Positions 1 to 13,336 of a DNA stretch of 64,000 nucleotides are shown piece after piece. Under the pieces are notes generated by a model. It had not been told where the DNA came from. It saw only the letters and a list, made by a program, of their open reading frames with translations, and ran no database searches. This DNA is from Lophius americanus (taxonomy: Eukaryota > Chordata > Actinopteri > Lophiiformes > Lophiidae), in assembly GCA_037951165.1 (NCBI GenBank), contig JBBDHG010000015.1, positions 11,838,001 to 11,902,000 on the forward strand. Reading direction: 5' to 3'. Position 1 is the first letter of the stretch, and the number at the start of each line of letters is the position of its first letter. The translations under genes and the position numbers were made by a program.

Positions 1-460
1 ATTGCAAATATCATTAAATAGTAATGTTTGCACAATTGGTTTACCAACCAAAGTTGGTGAACAGTGTGTCACATCTGAGAAATATATGTTTTCACCTGCT
101 TCTATAAGTTTGTTGGTTGGACGGCAATTAGGATTATGCTAAAACTACTTAAAGGATTTCCATGAAACTTATTTGGGGTGAGGCTTGTGCCAGTGCCTTG
201 CTGGCTACAGGTGCCTGGGATTGGTCGGCCTTGACGGAAGAAAACACTCTGCTCAACACCATTGTAGTTTATTAATGTAAATATGCACAATACCATTCTA
301 TTTGTGAATAATGTAAATATGCCAACCATCCGAAATGTAAGAAAATTTGAAAACAGGCCAAGTCTGTTCTGAATATATATTATATATATTTGTATGTGAT
401 AGAGAAATCAACAGTTATAGACATACATACACACCGTAGATGGATAGATAAACAAATGAG

Positions 461-504
461 ATGGATGGATGGATGGATGGATGGATGGATGGATGGATGG
501 ATAG
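461..504. repeat. (GGAT)n microsatellite
   Basis: About eleven near-perfect GGAT tetramers, followed by degenerate GATA/GATT units. The array lies upstream of the first recognisable faah2 exon and opens a short spurious reading frame on each strand. Confidence 0.95.
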
Positions 505-539
505 ATTGATAGACAGATCCATCATGAAACACACCTGTG

Positions 540-1045
540 CCTATAAAGGCTGGCCTGAAGAACAGCATAGAGGCTCTGATAATGGTAGAACAGGAGCAGG
601 CCCAAGCACCAGATCCATAGAAGTGGGGGTCTACCACAGGAGATAAGACCCAAGGTGCAGAGACAGTCATGAATATAGTAGCAGGCTGGGCATATACTGA
701 GAGGCAGGAACATCGCTGCCAAGGATGGATTAGTAGTCCCCAAGTCCTGATTGGAAGCACCATCAAAAAATGGTTAAGATCAACCAAAACAGAATCCCGT
801 TTGGTTTCAAGTTCCAGACTCACAAGCTGTCTTTTGGTGACAAGGGTAGACGTGGCAATGCTAGAAGGGGGAAACCAAAGGTATAGCATAAGTAACCCCC
901 AAACTGAAGGGTTAGGATGACTCCAGCAGAGATGACATCTGAGGTCTCGCTCCAGAAAAGTTCAGAACTAGGACCTGCTGAGACTGCTGTGCAGGACGGG
1001 TAAACTCCCATAGGGGACCTAAGCTTGAGGAATACATTTACCACC
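540..1045 (+). mobile_element. LINE (non-LTR) C-terminal relic
   Basis: Translating across frames gives broken pieces that resemble the C-terminal part of a non-LTR retrotransposon polyprotein common in fish genomes: NSIEALIMVEQEQA near 555-600, STRSIEVGVYHRR near 605-645, and TSEVSLQKSSELG near 935-975. Frame changes and stops separate them, so the copy is dead. The family resemblance is recalled, not searched. The relic lies in what is probably intron 1 of faah2. Confidence 0.55.
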
Positions 1046-1279
1046 CCCAATGGGGTGAGGGGGAGACTTTTTATGTACATATTCTTGTGAGTGTTTTTAA
1101 AATATTCTGCAGCGTTTTAAGGGCGGACATCATCTGCATAAGAAATGAGAATGCGTTGATAGACTACATGATGGAGTGCAGTATAAACTGATCCATTATC
1201 TGTGACTGCGTATCAAAGTCAGTGCATGTGTTTGTATTTAACTATCAATACCTACTTACATAGAGTGAATGTTCTACAG

Positions 1280-4200
1280 GTGTCCAGTGTGGAAGTGGTG
1301 CAGGTTTACATTGACAGGATCCAGGAAGTCAACCCTCTTCTGAATGCTGTTGTTAAAGACAGGTGAGACACGACCTTCTCTAATGTTTTAAAATAGGTCA
1401 ACTGAACATTTGGGGTGTTTATGACTATTGCGTTATTATGCTGTTTGAAGATGTCAAGGGTTTTTTCCCCCCAACATATTATCTAATAATTCTTTTTTTA
1501 TTTTATGTTGTTCATATTTAGGCCAATTAATTGTTTTCATTTAATTCTGCTAGATTCCTTTGTAACGTTACTATTAATCTGACTTTGCTTTCAAATCCAT
1601 ACTTTGCACTCAGGAATCAAACATGATGGGGTTAAATTGTTTATTTCTCCTTATGCCCAGGTTTGATTCAGCGCTACAGGAGGCCGCCCAGGTCGACAAG
1701 CTGATTGAGGAGGAAACTGGTGGAGAGGAGGTTCTGGAGGACCGACTGCCGTTACTGGGGGTCCCACTGTCTGTCAAAGAGTACTTCGCTCTCCAGGGTA
1801 TAGTTCTGGCATATATAGGCAATTCTTTTGGTAATACAGTTTTGGTGGGCGGCGCGGCGGGTGACTATTGGTTCACTAATAAACTAGTCAAAAGTCTAGT
1901 CATAAAGTTTATCAATTATTTTATTTATTGCATATGAATAACTTATCTTTTATCTTAGGTCAACATAAATAGTTATTTACAAAATAAAATAAATCACCAT
2001 TTTGGGAACGAATAGCAAAAGCAACATCTTTCCGTTCGTTGCTTTCCATGGGTCATCACAGACGATCGTCTCATTCCTCATATTGATTTTAGCATAGGTT
2101 TTTTTCTTTATATGTTTGATACCTTTCCTGACACAATCCTCCCATTTATCCGGGCTTAGGAACGGCACTGGTTGTAGTGAGGTAGGCCACAGCACCAAGG
2201 ATCCAGTCGCACTGGATTTCTGTCAGGCCCTCTTTTACTGCATAGATACATACAAACAGTGGGATCATTACTTGCTATGAGCTCCCCCTAACTTTAGCCG
2301 CTCTGCTAACATTAGCCGCTCTGCTAAAGTTAGCTTCTTAACTTGCTATGATCTTTAGGGGGATTACATTTGAGGTGTGTGATAGTTTCGTAGTACCAAA
2401 CGTTATCTGGGCTGAAGTTGCCTTATTTTGTCCTTACCGGTGTCACAAATTGCGAGCTTTGTTTCTCCTGGTTTACTTGCGAGATGATTTGAGCCGTGTT
2501 AGCTAATGCTCGGTATGCGTGTGTGGCGCATGTGTACAACCGGCCTTAAGTGATGCTGCTAGGCCGAATACATCAAACCATGCCTCCCGGCGCCGGCCGA
2601 TCGATCGGTGCACCTCTATCAAATATCTAATTTCAACATTAATAAGACATATAACTTCAAATCAATATACATTTCCAACTGTGAATGAATAAACACTAAA
2701 AATAATCATCTTCCCTCTATTCCATATTTCAAAATAAATAACTGTTGTGCCATCAATGTTGATCCCCCTAGCATGTATAAAGCTATACGCATTATTTGTT
2801 AGCATTAAGCTAATGGATCAAGCGTTAATTTTTTTCCCACATTTTTATGAGGCAATAAACACGCAGACTGGTCGCCTTTTATCTCTAATTTGAAGAATTT
2901 TTTATCTGCAAAAGTGAAGGTGACAGTTCAGGGAGAGTAGAATAAAGTGACAAAATTAAACCGCAGCCTCTGGATGTACCCATTGGTCCACAGGTCTGTG
3001 TGCTGATCCTCTGTCTATGCAAGATTAGTATGAATTATGAATTATGAAATGACAATTGTGCGTATTGTTTGGAAAAAAGAGAAATATGGAAGGCCCAAGT
3101 AAAGAAAAAATGTAATTAATTGGCAATATATGTCAATGGTTTAGGCAGTTAGGGGTTTGAATGCCATTCCCTTGAAGCCAGGCACCTCACTCTGAATTCA
3201 TACTTTAAACTGGTTTAAACTCCTTAACAACCTGTCATGCTGGGCTCTGGGTGGATGCATGATGACAATCTGAATTTACAGCAAATAAAAGATTACTTTG
3301 AAGTTGAGTAAAATATTTGTGCACGGTTGCCGTGGTATTTCATATTTCTGTCTTGCAGGCATGCCCCAAACTACAGGTTTGATCTCCAGGCAAGGAGTTG
3401 TGTCCACTGTTGATTCTCCACCTGTGGCCCTTCTAAAGAGAGCAGGAGCCATCCCACTTGGAGTCACCAACGTTCCGGAGCTTTGTATGTGGGCGGAATC
3501 TCACAACCGCCTCTATGGCATTACCAACAACCCATACGAGCTGGAGAGGACACCAGGAGGAAGTTCAGGTTAGTAACTGTTGGTTCAACTTCTTAAAGTA
3601 AGTTGAGGGTTCGACTGCTCTGTTTAGCAAAGTACTGGAGTCTGTATTTGACTCCATGATCTGATTTGAGCATCTTTTATTCAGAAGTACTATCTGTCTT
3701 GGAGTCGGCCTCTTTGTTTCCAGAATAACGCTTACCTGCTGATCGTATTACAGGGTACCAGGGTTCTTGGCCTGGTTCATTAAGATAATTCTTAGCAAAG
3801 ATTAGAAATTCAGTCGGTACTACATAATAAACGGGGGGGGGAGAGTTGTGGCTTGGGTTTTTTTTGTGGAGTTAACTTAATATTTTCCTTATCACCTAAC
3901 GGCTTCCATTGCTGGTTTGACGTCCTCTTCAATGATAGGGCTCTGAGGGGTTGGACCTCAGAGCACCATTTGTTTACATAACTAGAATTTTAGCTTTAAC
4001 CAGCTTTAAATAGAGCTAAGGACCAAGCAAGAGGTCAGACATCAGCACAATATAATGGCTTGTGAAGATTTTTAGTTGATGGTGACAGCTTTGTAAAATA
4101 AAAAGGCAGATTCTGAGCTGAAAAGATCGATCTGAGACTAGTCAGTTATATTATCTAGCTTTCTATCTCTGGACCTTTTCCACTTACTTGATGATTAGCT

Positions 4201-7200
4201 GTGTTAATAACCTGTTGACTCATTAGTGTGATTTTTTGGTAATCTTGTGATCATAAGTGCTCATGCATATATGAAACTTTGGTGTAAGTGCATTGGAACC
4301 AAAAGCTGTAAATGTGCCAGATTGCAAAACAAACACCAATCCTTGCATAAGGTTGTCTGACCTTTGTATCTGTTCAACTCTTCTTTCCTATGTCTGTTGA
4401 AGGTGGGGAGGCCAGTCTGATTGCAGCAGCAGGCGCAGTCATCGGCATGGGCTCAGACATCGGTGGCAGCATCCGAATTCCATGTTTCTTCTGTGGAATA
4501 TTTGGCCATAAGACAACTCCCGGTAAGAGATCGCGAAAGTTAAATTGAAAGCACAATGTGGGAAATCGATAGTCTATCCTGATGGACCTAGAGATAATTA
4601 TCAGCTGAATCTGCTGCTCTCGTGAGCTTTACAGCTGTTTCAGGTCTGGACCTAGAAGCAGACCCAGATGGTTGGTTAAGAATAGGATGGATGATCTCAG
4701 ATCAAAGAAGAGCAGATGATGCTGTATGATCTGGCGAGGAATGATGGGTCAGCCTGTTTGGATCCACAGTTGTCAGTGAGGTTTTGTTTTTTGCAGGAGT
4801 AATTTCTGTTGACGACACGCACCCCCCATGCACCGGCAGACAGAAGGAGTTCTGTAGCATCGGTCCCATGTGCCGCTATGCTGAGGACCTGCTGCCCATG
4901 CTTAAAATCATGGTGGGACCCAACGCTCACATGTAAGAGCTCTCCCAAGGTTTGCTACTTCAAAGAATGTGTCGGGTCTCTTTTCCAACACCACCATAAC
5001 TTAAAAAGAAAAAAAACGTTGACAGTAGTTTTATACAAATAAAAGAACATTTTGGAAAATGTATCCTCTGGACAGTGGCCTTCAGTGCTATCCTCCCGCA
5101 ATAAACTACAACAGGATGCTGCATCACAAAGCCAATTCATAATCCTCATCAATGTCATAAGATAAACAAGAACATCTCCAGCCACCATATTGTCTCCCTT
5201 GGCCACCAAGAAAGCCAAAAAGCAAACACAAACAAGCCAAGGCAACTTTATTTATGTAGAACCACACAAGAATGTCCTTGTGTTTGATTTTTCAAGGTTA
5301 CAAGGTGTGCACTGACTTTAAATCTTTTTAAGCAATCGAGATTCAACAGGCTTCCCCCCAGATTGCAGCCAAGCTGCTGCTAAACGGATACACCAACACC
5401 ACAGACAATCTTTATTCACAGCTAGGCCGCTGACTCTGGTCATCATTCACACCAGCATCAATGATCTTAAGCCACAATAACCTGCTAGTAACAGGCCGGC
5501 AGGTCCGTCAGGCCTGTAACAGTACTCTGAAGAGCGTAGCACACATATCAATCACACCTGTCAAACTCAAAGCCACTTCCCGCCTGCACAACAATTATAG
5601 CTGGCCAGTGAGACAATATTTAATTTATATAATAACTGACCGGCTGGTTAACAGCACAAACACCACATATACTACAAGTCCCAGAATGCACAGCAATAGC
5701 TGGCACGTCAATCAAGAGTGCCAGCGCTAATAAACTTTAGGCTAATCCTTAGAAGAGATGCTGATAAATAATGAAGGTATCAGTAAAATCATCCCTTGAC
5801 TTGGTGTCCATCTTTAATTTTGGCCCCCACTGTGGTTGAGTTTGACACCCCTGGCGTAGCATCTCCACATGACAGACAGCAACATCAGTGATTCTGGAAC
5901 AAGGGCTTGTCACACATCAAGGTCGATCATTTTGTCTTCGGTTGTTTTTTTTAGCAACATAAAGCTTTAACAGAGCAAAAATTTGACTACATACAAAAAC
6001 ACCGGTCCTCCTAAAGATCTCTTGTGGTGCCTGACCGGCTGGTGAAGTCAAACTGCAAAAAAATCCATCAAAGTCACCAAAGCTGCTCATCAGCTGAAGG
6101 CAAAAGCTGTCTTCTTAAAAAAGTTATTTCAATAACATTGTCCAATACATCAGCTCGAGTACAAACTTCTTCTATACTGTCATGCAGCCCAGTGCTGACA
6201 GTGGAGCCTGTCCAGTCCGGTTCCGTGAACAAGTTTTGATGTGTTTCAAGTTCATGTTCAACAAAATAAAAAATAAAAATTTACAAATGAAAATGTAAAC
6301 ACCACCAAAAGAAAATTTAAGTAAGTCGTAAATGACACTTAATTTTGTTCTAGTTGGCTTCAGTTAACCCGCACTCAAAAAATCAGGGCGTATGAATGCT
6401 GAAATAATCTTTACGCAGATGATTAGGAAAGATGATAACCTCCAAGGAATACACCCAACACTGAAAACTCTTAATCTGATTGGATAGAGATATGAAATAT
6501 TATGTAAAGATATTGTTCCTATTACTTTCATTGGGCAGATATCTTACCCGGAGACAGCACATAAGGAAAATCTCACTGGATAAAAACTGTAATCTATCTA
6601 AGTGGTTCAGGACACAGCACAACTGTTTCCTGAACCACTTCCTGTTTTCAGTCACATTCCAATCAATGTGATTGGAAGGAGTATTGTAATATCCAAATGT
6701 GTAGAATTAAGGAAAATATATTTTAGATAATAAAATGATTACTTTATGATTCATATATAAAATCTTTCGGCTCTCCTGGAGCAGTCGTGGTGTGAATGTA
6801 GTTGGGCAATCTGTCTCCTTGGACACAAATTTTCTGGTTGCATTCAAATTTTATCCCAATTTTTCATTTATAGCCGTTTAAAGCCTTTAGAATTTTCTAA
6901 TTTGCTACAATCGTGTGCCAAATGTCTGTGTACACAGGTTGTCCTTAGACACAAAGGTTGACTTAAAGAAACTGCGATTCTTCACGATTCCCAACAACAG
7001 TGAGTCTGTTCTGACGTCCACCATCAGCAAAGAACTCATAGATATTCAAAACAAAGTGAGTTTCAATCCATTTCTCAACATGTCAAAAAAAAAAGGAAAA
7101 CCTTTTGACTTAAAATCACTGATATTTTCCAGGTGGTGGAGCATCTGGAGGCCGACCTTGGAGTGAAAGTCCAAGAAGTGTGTTTCCCTGAGCTCTGCCA

Positions 7201-9237
7201 CAGCTCACAGATCTGGGATGCCTACATGGGCCTTCCTGACAAGGAGGGCAAGGTAGGTCCACCTGTAAAGCTGACATGGTTGAGCTGATAAGTTTTCCTG
7301 ATTCTAGAGTGAAGACAGATATTGTCCTAGACTTTCACACGGAGAGAAACGTGGATCAGGTTCAGTCACAGATCTTATAGTCACAGGTTAAAGTGGGCCA
7401 AAATGATTCAGAACTGCATTCCACCATCAACATCTGATTGGCAGCTTCATACTTAATAAAGTCCAGACAGTTCATTTTAACGCTGTGTTAGTCAAAGATT
7501 TTAAATTCTCGGATTCAATAAATAATTAACGCAAAATAATCTTCACCTCCTTTTTTTTTTTTTGGTCTTTTTTAAGTTATTCAATTAACCGAAAATGGAT
7601 TAGCACAAAAAATATAAGAACTTTATTACTGTTATGCAATGCAGTCACATCAAAATCATTCTACATATCAATGGACTTATTTTGGTTATACTACAGCAAT
7701 ATTTTAGGGAAAATGTTTTGTTGTTGTTCTCAAGGGGTTTTCCAAAAAGAGCAGGTCTAGACCAAACTCTTTATTCATTATCCTAAAGAGACCCAACAAA
7801 TTCTTCCGTGAGCAAGCACTTGGCTACAGCGGCGAGAAAAGAGAAAAAAGTTTTAACGGGCAGAAACCTCGAGCAGACCCTCGAGCCTACTGCCATAACC
7901 GGTTGGGGGAGATGGAGAGACAGAGGAACAGAGAGACAGAGATTGTTATTATTAATAATAATAAAAATAATAATATTAATTGTAATCATTATCATCATGT
8001 TGTAATCAGGGGGCATTAAACTGGTCCACAGCAGCAGGTCCAGCCTCCATCCGTACGACCCTGCAGGGTGAAAAAGCACAAGGATTCACGTGGAAGACGT
8101 CAAATTTAGGGGAGCAGTCAACCTCTTAAACTATAATAGAACCAAACCAGGACAACAGGCACTCAGAGATTCAGTGGATGTTTTTGAGTGTGTTAATCTA
8201 GCAGACCGATGTGTGTGTGTGTGAGGACAGGATGTGTTTCCCTGATATGTTTCTTCATCACAAAAATGGCAACAGTATATTTTCCAAGGTACCCATGACT
8301 AATAAGTACTGGTTTGTAAATGACATCACGGACTCACAGCCTGGCACCTCATGGCAACAGAACATTGAAACTATTTCTGCTATTGGGTCGGAACATCACA
8401 ACATGGGGACCATTAAAAATGACATGTAAGTAAATGTAACTACAATAAATCAATAACATTTTCCACAGCCTCCTCAATTATTTGCCGAGCTGATGGGGGA
8501 ACCTGGACGACCTGTGTGGCCTCGGTGGGAGCTGCTCAAATGGATGATAGGAAAATCAGAGCACACCATGGCGGCCATTGGTGAGAGAGATGATCCTAAT
8601 TGTTATATATTTTTAGCTGTTTTTCGAACTTCAGTTTAGTTATTATTTCATTTTATTTGAAAATTGTTCTAGTGGCGTCATTCTTTTAGTGTCTGAAATC
8701 AAATGTTCATTGACATGAAGAAATAATTACAGACTAAAAGAATATTAAAGAAAAAATAATACAGTGTGTTTGACTTTTATCAGGTTTGGCCATGGTGGCG
8801 CTGTACAGAATCAATTCTTCATCCTTCATCGTCCAGCAGAAGGATAAGTTGCAGAAGGAGGTGGAGGAGCTGCTGGGGAACGATGGTGTCTTTCTTTACC
8901 CTACTCACCCCAGAGTGGCTCCCAAACACCACTACGCGCTTTTCAGACCCTTTGACTTCTGTTACACAGGTTAGGCCTAACTCACCTGTCCATAACTTGT
9001 CAGAAAGTACTGCAGTCTTATTTTTATGTCTACATTTTAAGCTATTTACAACATTCTCCAGGTATAATCAACATCCTAGGGCTGCCGGCCACCCAGTGCC
9101 CCCTGGGTCTGGGGGAGGAAGGCCTGCCGCTGGGTCTGCAGGTTGTAGCTGGGAAGCGGATGGACCACCTGACCCTTGAGGTGGCTCTCTACCTGGAGAA
9201 GACTTTCGGAGGCTGGAGGGAACCTGTAGCCAAATAA
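1280..9237 (+). CDS. faah2: fatty-acid amide hydrolase 2 (5' end missing)
   Basis: Ten coding exons: 1280-1362, 1661-1797, 3359-3568, 4403-4522, 4797-4932, 6938-7055, 7133-7252, 8469-8580, 8784-8969 and 9062-9237 (TAA). All junctions are GT-AG, phases agree, and together they give 465 aa. FAAH2 is a membrane-bound amidase-signature serine hydrolase that cleaves fatty-acid amides such as oleamide and anandamide. The Ser-Ser-Lys triad is visible: Lys in LSVKEYF (codon 1776-1778), the cis-Ser in GGSSG|GE split across the exon 3/4 junction, and the nucleophile Ser in SDIGGSIR (4468-4470). Late landmarks are GVFLYPTHPRVAPKHH, LGLPATQCPLGL and LEKTFGGW. Human FAAH2 is 532 aa, so about 65-75 residues, including the N-terminal membrane segment, are missing; no matching exon was seen in 1-1279. 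It runs tail-to-tail with nelfa. Confidence 0.95.
1798..3358. other. faah2 intron with repeat debris
   Basis: This intron has no exon. The stretch 1977-2198 has a short minus-strand frame of repeat character. At 2293-2335 a short TTAGC-rich unit is duplicated. The segment 2390-2620 resembles 24960-25190 and is listed separately. Confidence 0.6.
2390..2620. mobile_element. hAT-like non-autonomous repeat copy A
   Basis: This segment aligns by eye with 24960-25190 in the same orientation. Shared features include a TTACTT..GAGATG block, a GTATGCG(T/G) block and the terminal CC(T)CCCGG..GGTGCAC motif. The end near 2600-2612, read in reverse, gives a GGTGCACCGATCG-type terminus, as seen in hAT-derived elements. 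No target-site duplication was established. Confidence 0.45.
5545..5860. mobile_element. MITE-like element with inverted termini
   Basis: The left side near 5555-5575 reads CACCTGTCAAACTCAAAGCC and the right side near 5837-5855 reads, inverted, GGGGTGTCAAACTCAACC. They share a 12-base core (TGTCAAACTCAA) in inverted orientation about 280 bp apart. This terminus occurs in abundant short fish repeats. The interior has no coding capacity. It lies in the 2-kb faah2 intron between exons 4797-4932 and 6938-7055. Confidence 0.55.
7860..8060. repeat. dispersed repeat with (TAA)n core
   Basis: A GA-rich stretch (GGAGATGGAGAGACAGAGG and similar) runs into a TAA/TTA-rich microsatellite around 7940-7990 and then a moderately GC-rich tail. 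It looks like an interspersed-repeat fragment inside a faah2 intron; I cannot name the family. Confidence 0.4.
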
Positions 9238-9238
9238 A
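9233..9238 (+). promoter_or_regulatory. AATAAA overlapping the faah2 stop codon
   Basis: The last codons read GCC AAA TAA ATA, so a canonical AATAAA poly(A) hexamer spans the TAA stop. If used, the 3'UTR would be only 10-30 nt. A later signal could equally be used. Confidence 0.35.
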
Positions 9239-10778
9239 TATCTCAACTAACAGCCATTATGTAATCCTTAGAAAGAAGCTGGATGGGTTTTACTCAGATT
9301 TAAGATGGACCTTGTTGCTTAGTGTTGTATTCCAGGGGTCCCTTACCTTTTTCCCTGTGGAACGGTTGAATATTGTTTGTAATCTAACATATGCTAAAGA
9401 GAGACTGAGAGCAAATAGAAAATATTTTGAGCAGAAAATAACTATACCTAACCAAAAAAAAAAGTATTTTGTGCACAAGAGGTGCTTTTCCGTGTTTTCC
9501 GCTATCAACATACATATACAATAGCAACACCTCTTGCTCAGTTTCTGTCGCAGATACACACTCTATACACTTGCTCCGTGTGTCTCTCTTGTGTCAAACT
9601 CTCTTGTGTCTTCTCAAAATCTCCACATGTCCACTACAGGACAAAATGTTCCCTTGCGGCCTAATACAATAACCCCTGACAGGAGCCTTGATAGTGAGAT
9701 AATCAGTGTTAGTCTGATTTGACCTGTCAGTGATCTAAGTGATGCACACACCACCATACCTTTTAGGTCATTTTTTTAACACAGAATTTTTCTTGCATGA
9801 AATCCATTTAACTCACCAAATACACTGAATTAGTGGGCGGGCATTCTTTCCATTATATTTAACTGTCCTATACTGATGGGTGATAGGTGGCAATAGATTT
9901 ATTTTTTTGGCTTTTATCAAATTGTAGCCATCTGTGTCCCGGATGGCTGGGGGCGGCTGTTGTACACCGATACCAAAACTTACTGTCAGATCATTGAATG
10001 TACAAGAGTAAGAGATTGATTTTGCTCATAATTGAAGAGTCATCTGAGGTAGTGTATGAAAAAGGATTTTCTATTAATGCCTAGTCAGCACATGTTTCCT
10101 CATGAACGTCAGCTTCTATATAGGTTGATTTTGAAAAAGAGTTTTCACATCACAATGAACTCCTACATTGTTTATGCCTTTTAAAAGACTTAACATCTTC
10201 TCAAACCATGACCTGACAATGATAGATGGTTGATTGATAAGATCACAGCCTGATATAGAATTAATAATAATTTTAGGTGCTCAAGTGAATTGGCTGCTTT
10301 GCATGGTTCCCCAAATCTAATATTGTTTACTCCGTCAGTCAAACATGTTACTCTATTGTATTTGTTCAAGTTAAGCCTTTTAAGCCCACCGTAAAGCCTA
10401 ATCCTGCAAGAATTGACTTAGTCCACATGTTACTTATCAAATGAAGAAAATTGACTGCTCAGGTGATGTAAAACACCCAGCAAACTGCTGTTCAGTTGTA
10501 TGATTTTGATCCGTTGAAAGTCTGGATGGATGAGGAAACTGGTTATACATGGAGATACATAATGCATATACAGTATATTCTCATGTTGTCTATTTGATGT
10601 ATTAGATTTACAAAGAAGCTGCAATGTGTTTTAGTGAGTTGAGTGAATGAGTTATAGGAACATTTGTAAACCAAATAACTGATAAATTCTTCTGCACAAA
10701 TACATGTATCTTGTGATGCTGTGAACGATTCTCTGATTTCGGATACACCGTCTATTGCACAAGACTTCACCATTGATT

Positions 10779-10830
10779 GGATAACAGACATATTTGGATA
10801 ACAGACATATTTGGATAACAGACATATTGA
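10779..10830. repeat. 17-bp tandem repeat, three copies
   Basis: The unit TTGGATAACAGACATAT is repeated three times head-to-tail with almost no variation. Confidence 0.9.
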
Positions 10831-11584
10831 AAAAATCTTCTTTTAAAGATTAAGTTTTGAAAATGATGCACTAGATGTGAGAACGACATCTGCTGCTAGT
10901 GTTCACTCTTGGCACACCCAAAAGATGGAGCTCCAGGCAAAATCCTTGGATGTTTGACGTCATGGTTTCTTGGTCTGAGAGGTGGATGCTGGACAGATTC
11001 CAATCTTCATTAGTGAATGGTTTCCATCCCAATTATGACCTTTGAATTGGAGTATTGGCCTTGTGGAAGCTTACAGAATCTTCTTGATTCATTCAAAGGA
11101 TCATTAATTAAAAATGTATTTATTTTTTTCTAAATTTAGTTTATTTTCCATGCACTGCCCTCTACATCCCAGAAACAGAGGTCACCAACTTACACCTTAG
11201 CAAAACTTTATATTTCATTATTCAAAAATGTTAATTCATCTCTGGTTGGATCTGGTGGATCCAAGTCTCATCGTAGTTACACACTGAGTGAGAAATCTCT
11301 TGGGTGCATTAAGATTACTTGTCGATATATAGTACATAATTACGGTGGCCGACAGGAGCAAACGAGTTGCAAATTAAGAAAACAGTTTGACAACACATGC
11401 ACTGCGTTTGGATAAAACTCAGCAAAAGCGACAAAGCTAGTCATTAGCACAACATGCTGCAGAAACCACAACACAAAGGAAGTGTTTCCAGAGGACACTT
11501 AGAAGTGAGGCACACATCTAAGCTAAAATGTAGGCCCAGGTGTTTTGACTATTATTGAATTATTTTCTAGCTTGATTTCCACCC

Positions 11585-11826
11585 CCTACAGATAGACTCC
11601 AGTCACAACCTACAGATAGACTCCAGTCACAACCTACAGATAGACTCCAGTCACAACCTACAGATAGCAGACTCCAGTCACAACCTACAGATAGACTCCA
11701 GTCACAACCTACAGATAGACTCCAGTCACAACCTACAGATAGACTCCAGTCACAACCTACAGATAGACTCCAGTCACAACCTACAGATAGACTCCAGTCA
11801 CAACCTACAGATAGACTCCAGTCACA
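11585..11826. repeat. 24-bp minisatellite, ten copies
   Basis: The unit is ACAGATAGACTCCAGTCACA followed by ACCT, present ten times and nearly identical. One unit (about 11662-11688) carries a 3-bp insertion and keeps the frame. On the minus strand the array reads as CDWSLSVG repeats with no stop, which is a by-product of the 24-bp period and not a gene. Confidence 0.95.
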
Positions 11827-12789
11827 GGTCATATTGTGGCTTGAACAGCTATTGCGTCACTATTAATTGTCCTCTGCAAACATTTCTTTTATGTTGTGCT
11901 ATTTAGTGTATTTTCTTAATGTGTTGTATTCGCAGCGCGTTTTCTTAAATTGTTGTGGTATTTCTATTTATTCATTTATATTTGCTGATTATTATTTTCA
12001 ACCTATTATACACTAAGGGTCTGGTGGTGGACGTGCCTCCTCCCACCAGGTGCCAAACATGCGGCCATTGGTCGTCATCAGACCAAAACCTCTGATGTTT
12101 GGGGACATACAGAAGACAACTCAAATCTGGGCCACTTTTCCTGGGCTGTATAGTAGTAGTCCTCCAGTAAGGTCCAAATGGAACCGGCTTTTCAGTGTGC
12201 CTGTCTGTGCTGATAACCACCGTCCTTTAGAATGTATTAAATTACAGACGCAATTTCCAGGCTTAGTAAATCACATTGAGTTAAATTCCACCTTTTTGCG
12301 TCGACTCCTCCCAGTATTCTGCGATCTCTGGTAGAATCGCCTGATAAATCATATTTATGAAGGAAAAATGTACTAGATTGATAGCGTGTTATTGTACATG
12401 TGACACATTAATTTCCTTTAACTTGAAGGGGTAGCTCAGGTTTTTCACACTGCCCCTTTATAGCACATTCAGTCTGAAGTTTTGATCGTTTAGATGTATC
12501 CAAAGCTACAGCTGGTACAGTTGTCAGATGTGATTAGTTCAGAACAACGTCAATGTATAGAGGGGCGGCAAAACAGATGAAAATCACAACAGTAAACCAC
12601 GAAAAAATGAATACCTGAAAGAAAAGCTCAAAATATGTCTGAGGTCAAATTATGAGAAACAACCTTGGAGCCGAACTTTTATTTTCTTCCTTTTTTATGA
12701 AAAAAATCTTTTAACATACGTGAGAGGTCCCTAAACAGAACAGAACAATCTATATTATGACCCTCTTTACTGTTCACTTTTTTGTGTCA

Positions 12790-12935
12790 GGATTCTGTTC
12801 TCAAAGGATGGAGATCTTTCTTTGTCTCAATGATTCTGTTCTCAAAGGATGGAGATCTCTCTTTGTCATCAGGGTTCTGTTCTCAAAGGTCGAAGATCTC
12901 TCTTTGTCACAATGCGTCTGTTCTTAAAGGAGGAA
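12790..12935. repeat. ~45-bp degenerate tandem repeat
   Basis: Three and a half units built on TTCTGTTCTCAAAGGATGGA + GATCTCTCTTTGTC lie just 3' of the nelfa stop (minus strand), so they could fall in a long nelfa 3'UTR. Confidence 0.85.
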
Positions 12936-13283
12936 ACCTGCAAAAACAAAATTCATACAAAAAATACAGGCGGCTAATCTTTCCTTTGCTCAAGACATGT
13001 GGTGTGCTTGTACCTCGGAGTACAAATGTTGAAAGGTGCCTGCTGTGAGAATTATTCCCCCGCTCAGACTCGTCTGGAACTTGTCGCTGCTCCTGACAAC
13101 ATTCAGGAATCAGAGGTGACTTAAAAACGGAAACAACAAAAAGTACATAAACGTTCTTCAAAGGGTCCTGCGTTTTGGTGGCACAGGAAAGGGAAGGATC
13201 TTTCTATCCTTGATCAGTTCTCATCTGCCTGGGGCATGATTTCTCCAGAATGTGTACACAAACACCTGTACATGTGTAAGGTC

Positions 13284-13289
13284 TTTATT
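13284..13289 (-). promoter_or_regulatory. candidate nelfa poly(A) signal
   Basis: TTTATT on the plus strand is AATAAA on the minus strand, about 50 nt after the nelfa stop codon. It is the nearest canonical hexamer; other signals further on could also be used. Confidence 0.4.
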
Positions 13290-13336
13290 TTTTAAGTGGA
13301 TAAGGATTTTGGATGATTTAGAGAGAACAAAATCTC

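Larger units (their letters stand above)
9238..13336. other. tail-to-tail intergenic region faah2/nelfa
   Basis: Four kilobases between two converging gene ends. I found no exon. It contains the 3'UTRs and three short tandem arrays listed separately. Short frames here have no recognisable domain. Confidence 0.7.

Noticed and set aside
380..889. 169-codon minus-strand frame at the left edge
   Set aside because: It is driven by the (GGAT)n microsatellite and overlaps a plus-strand LINE relic, with no domain.
11560..11832. 90-codon frame of CDWSLSVG repeats
   Set aside because: It comes from the 24-bp minisatellite; there is no gene context.
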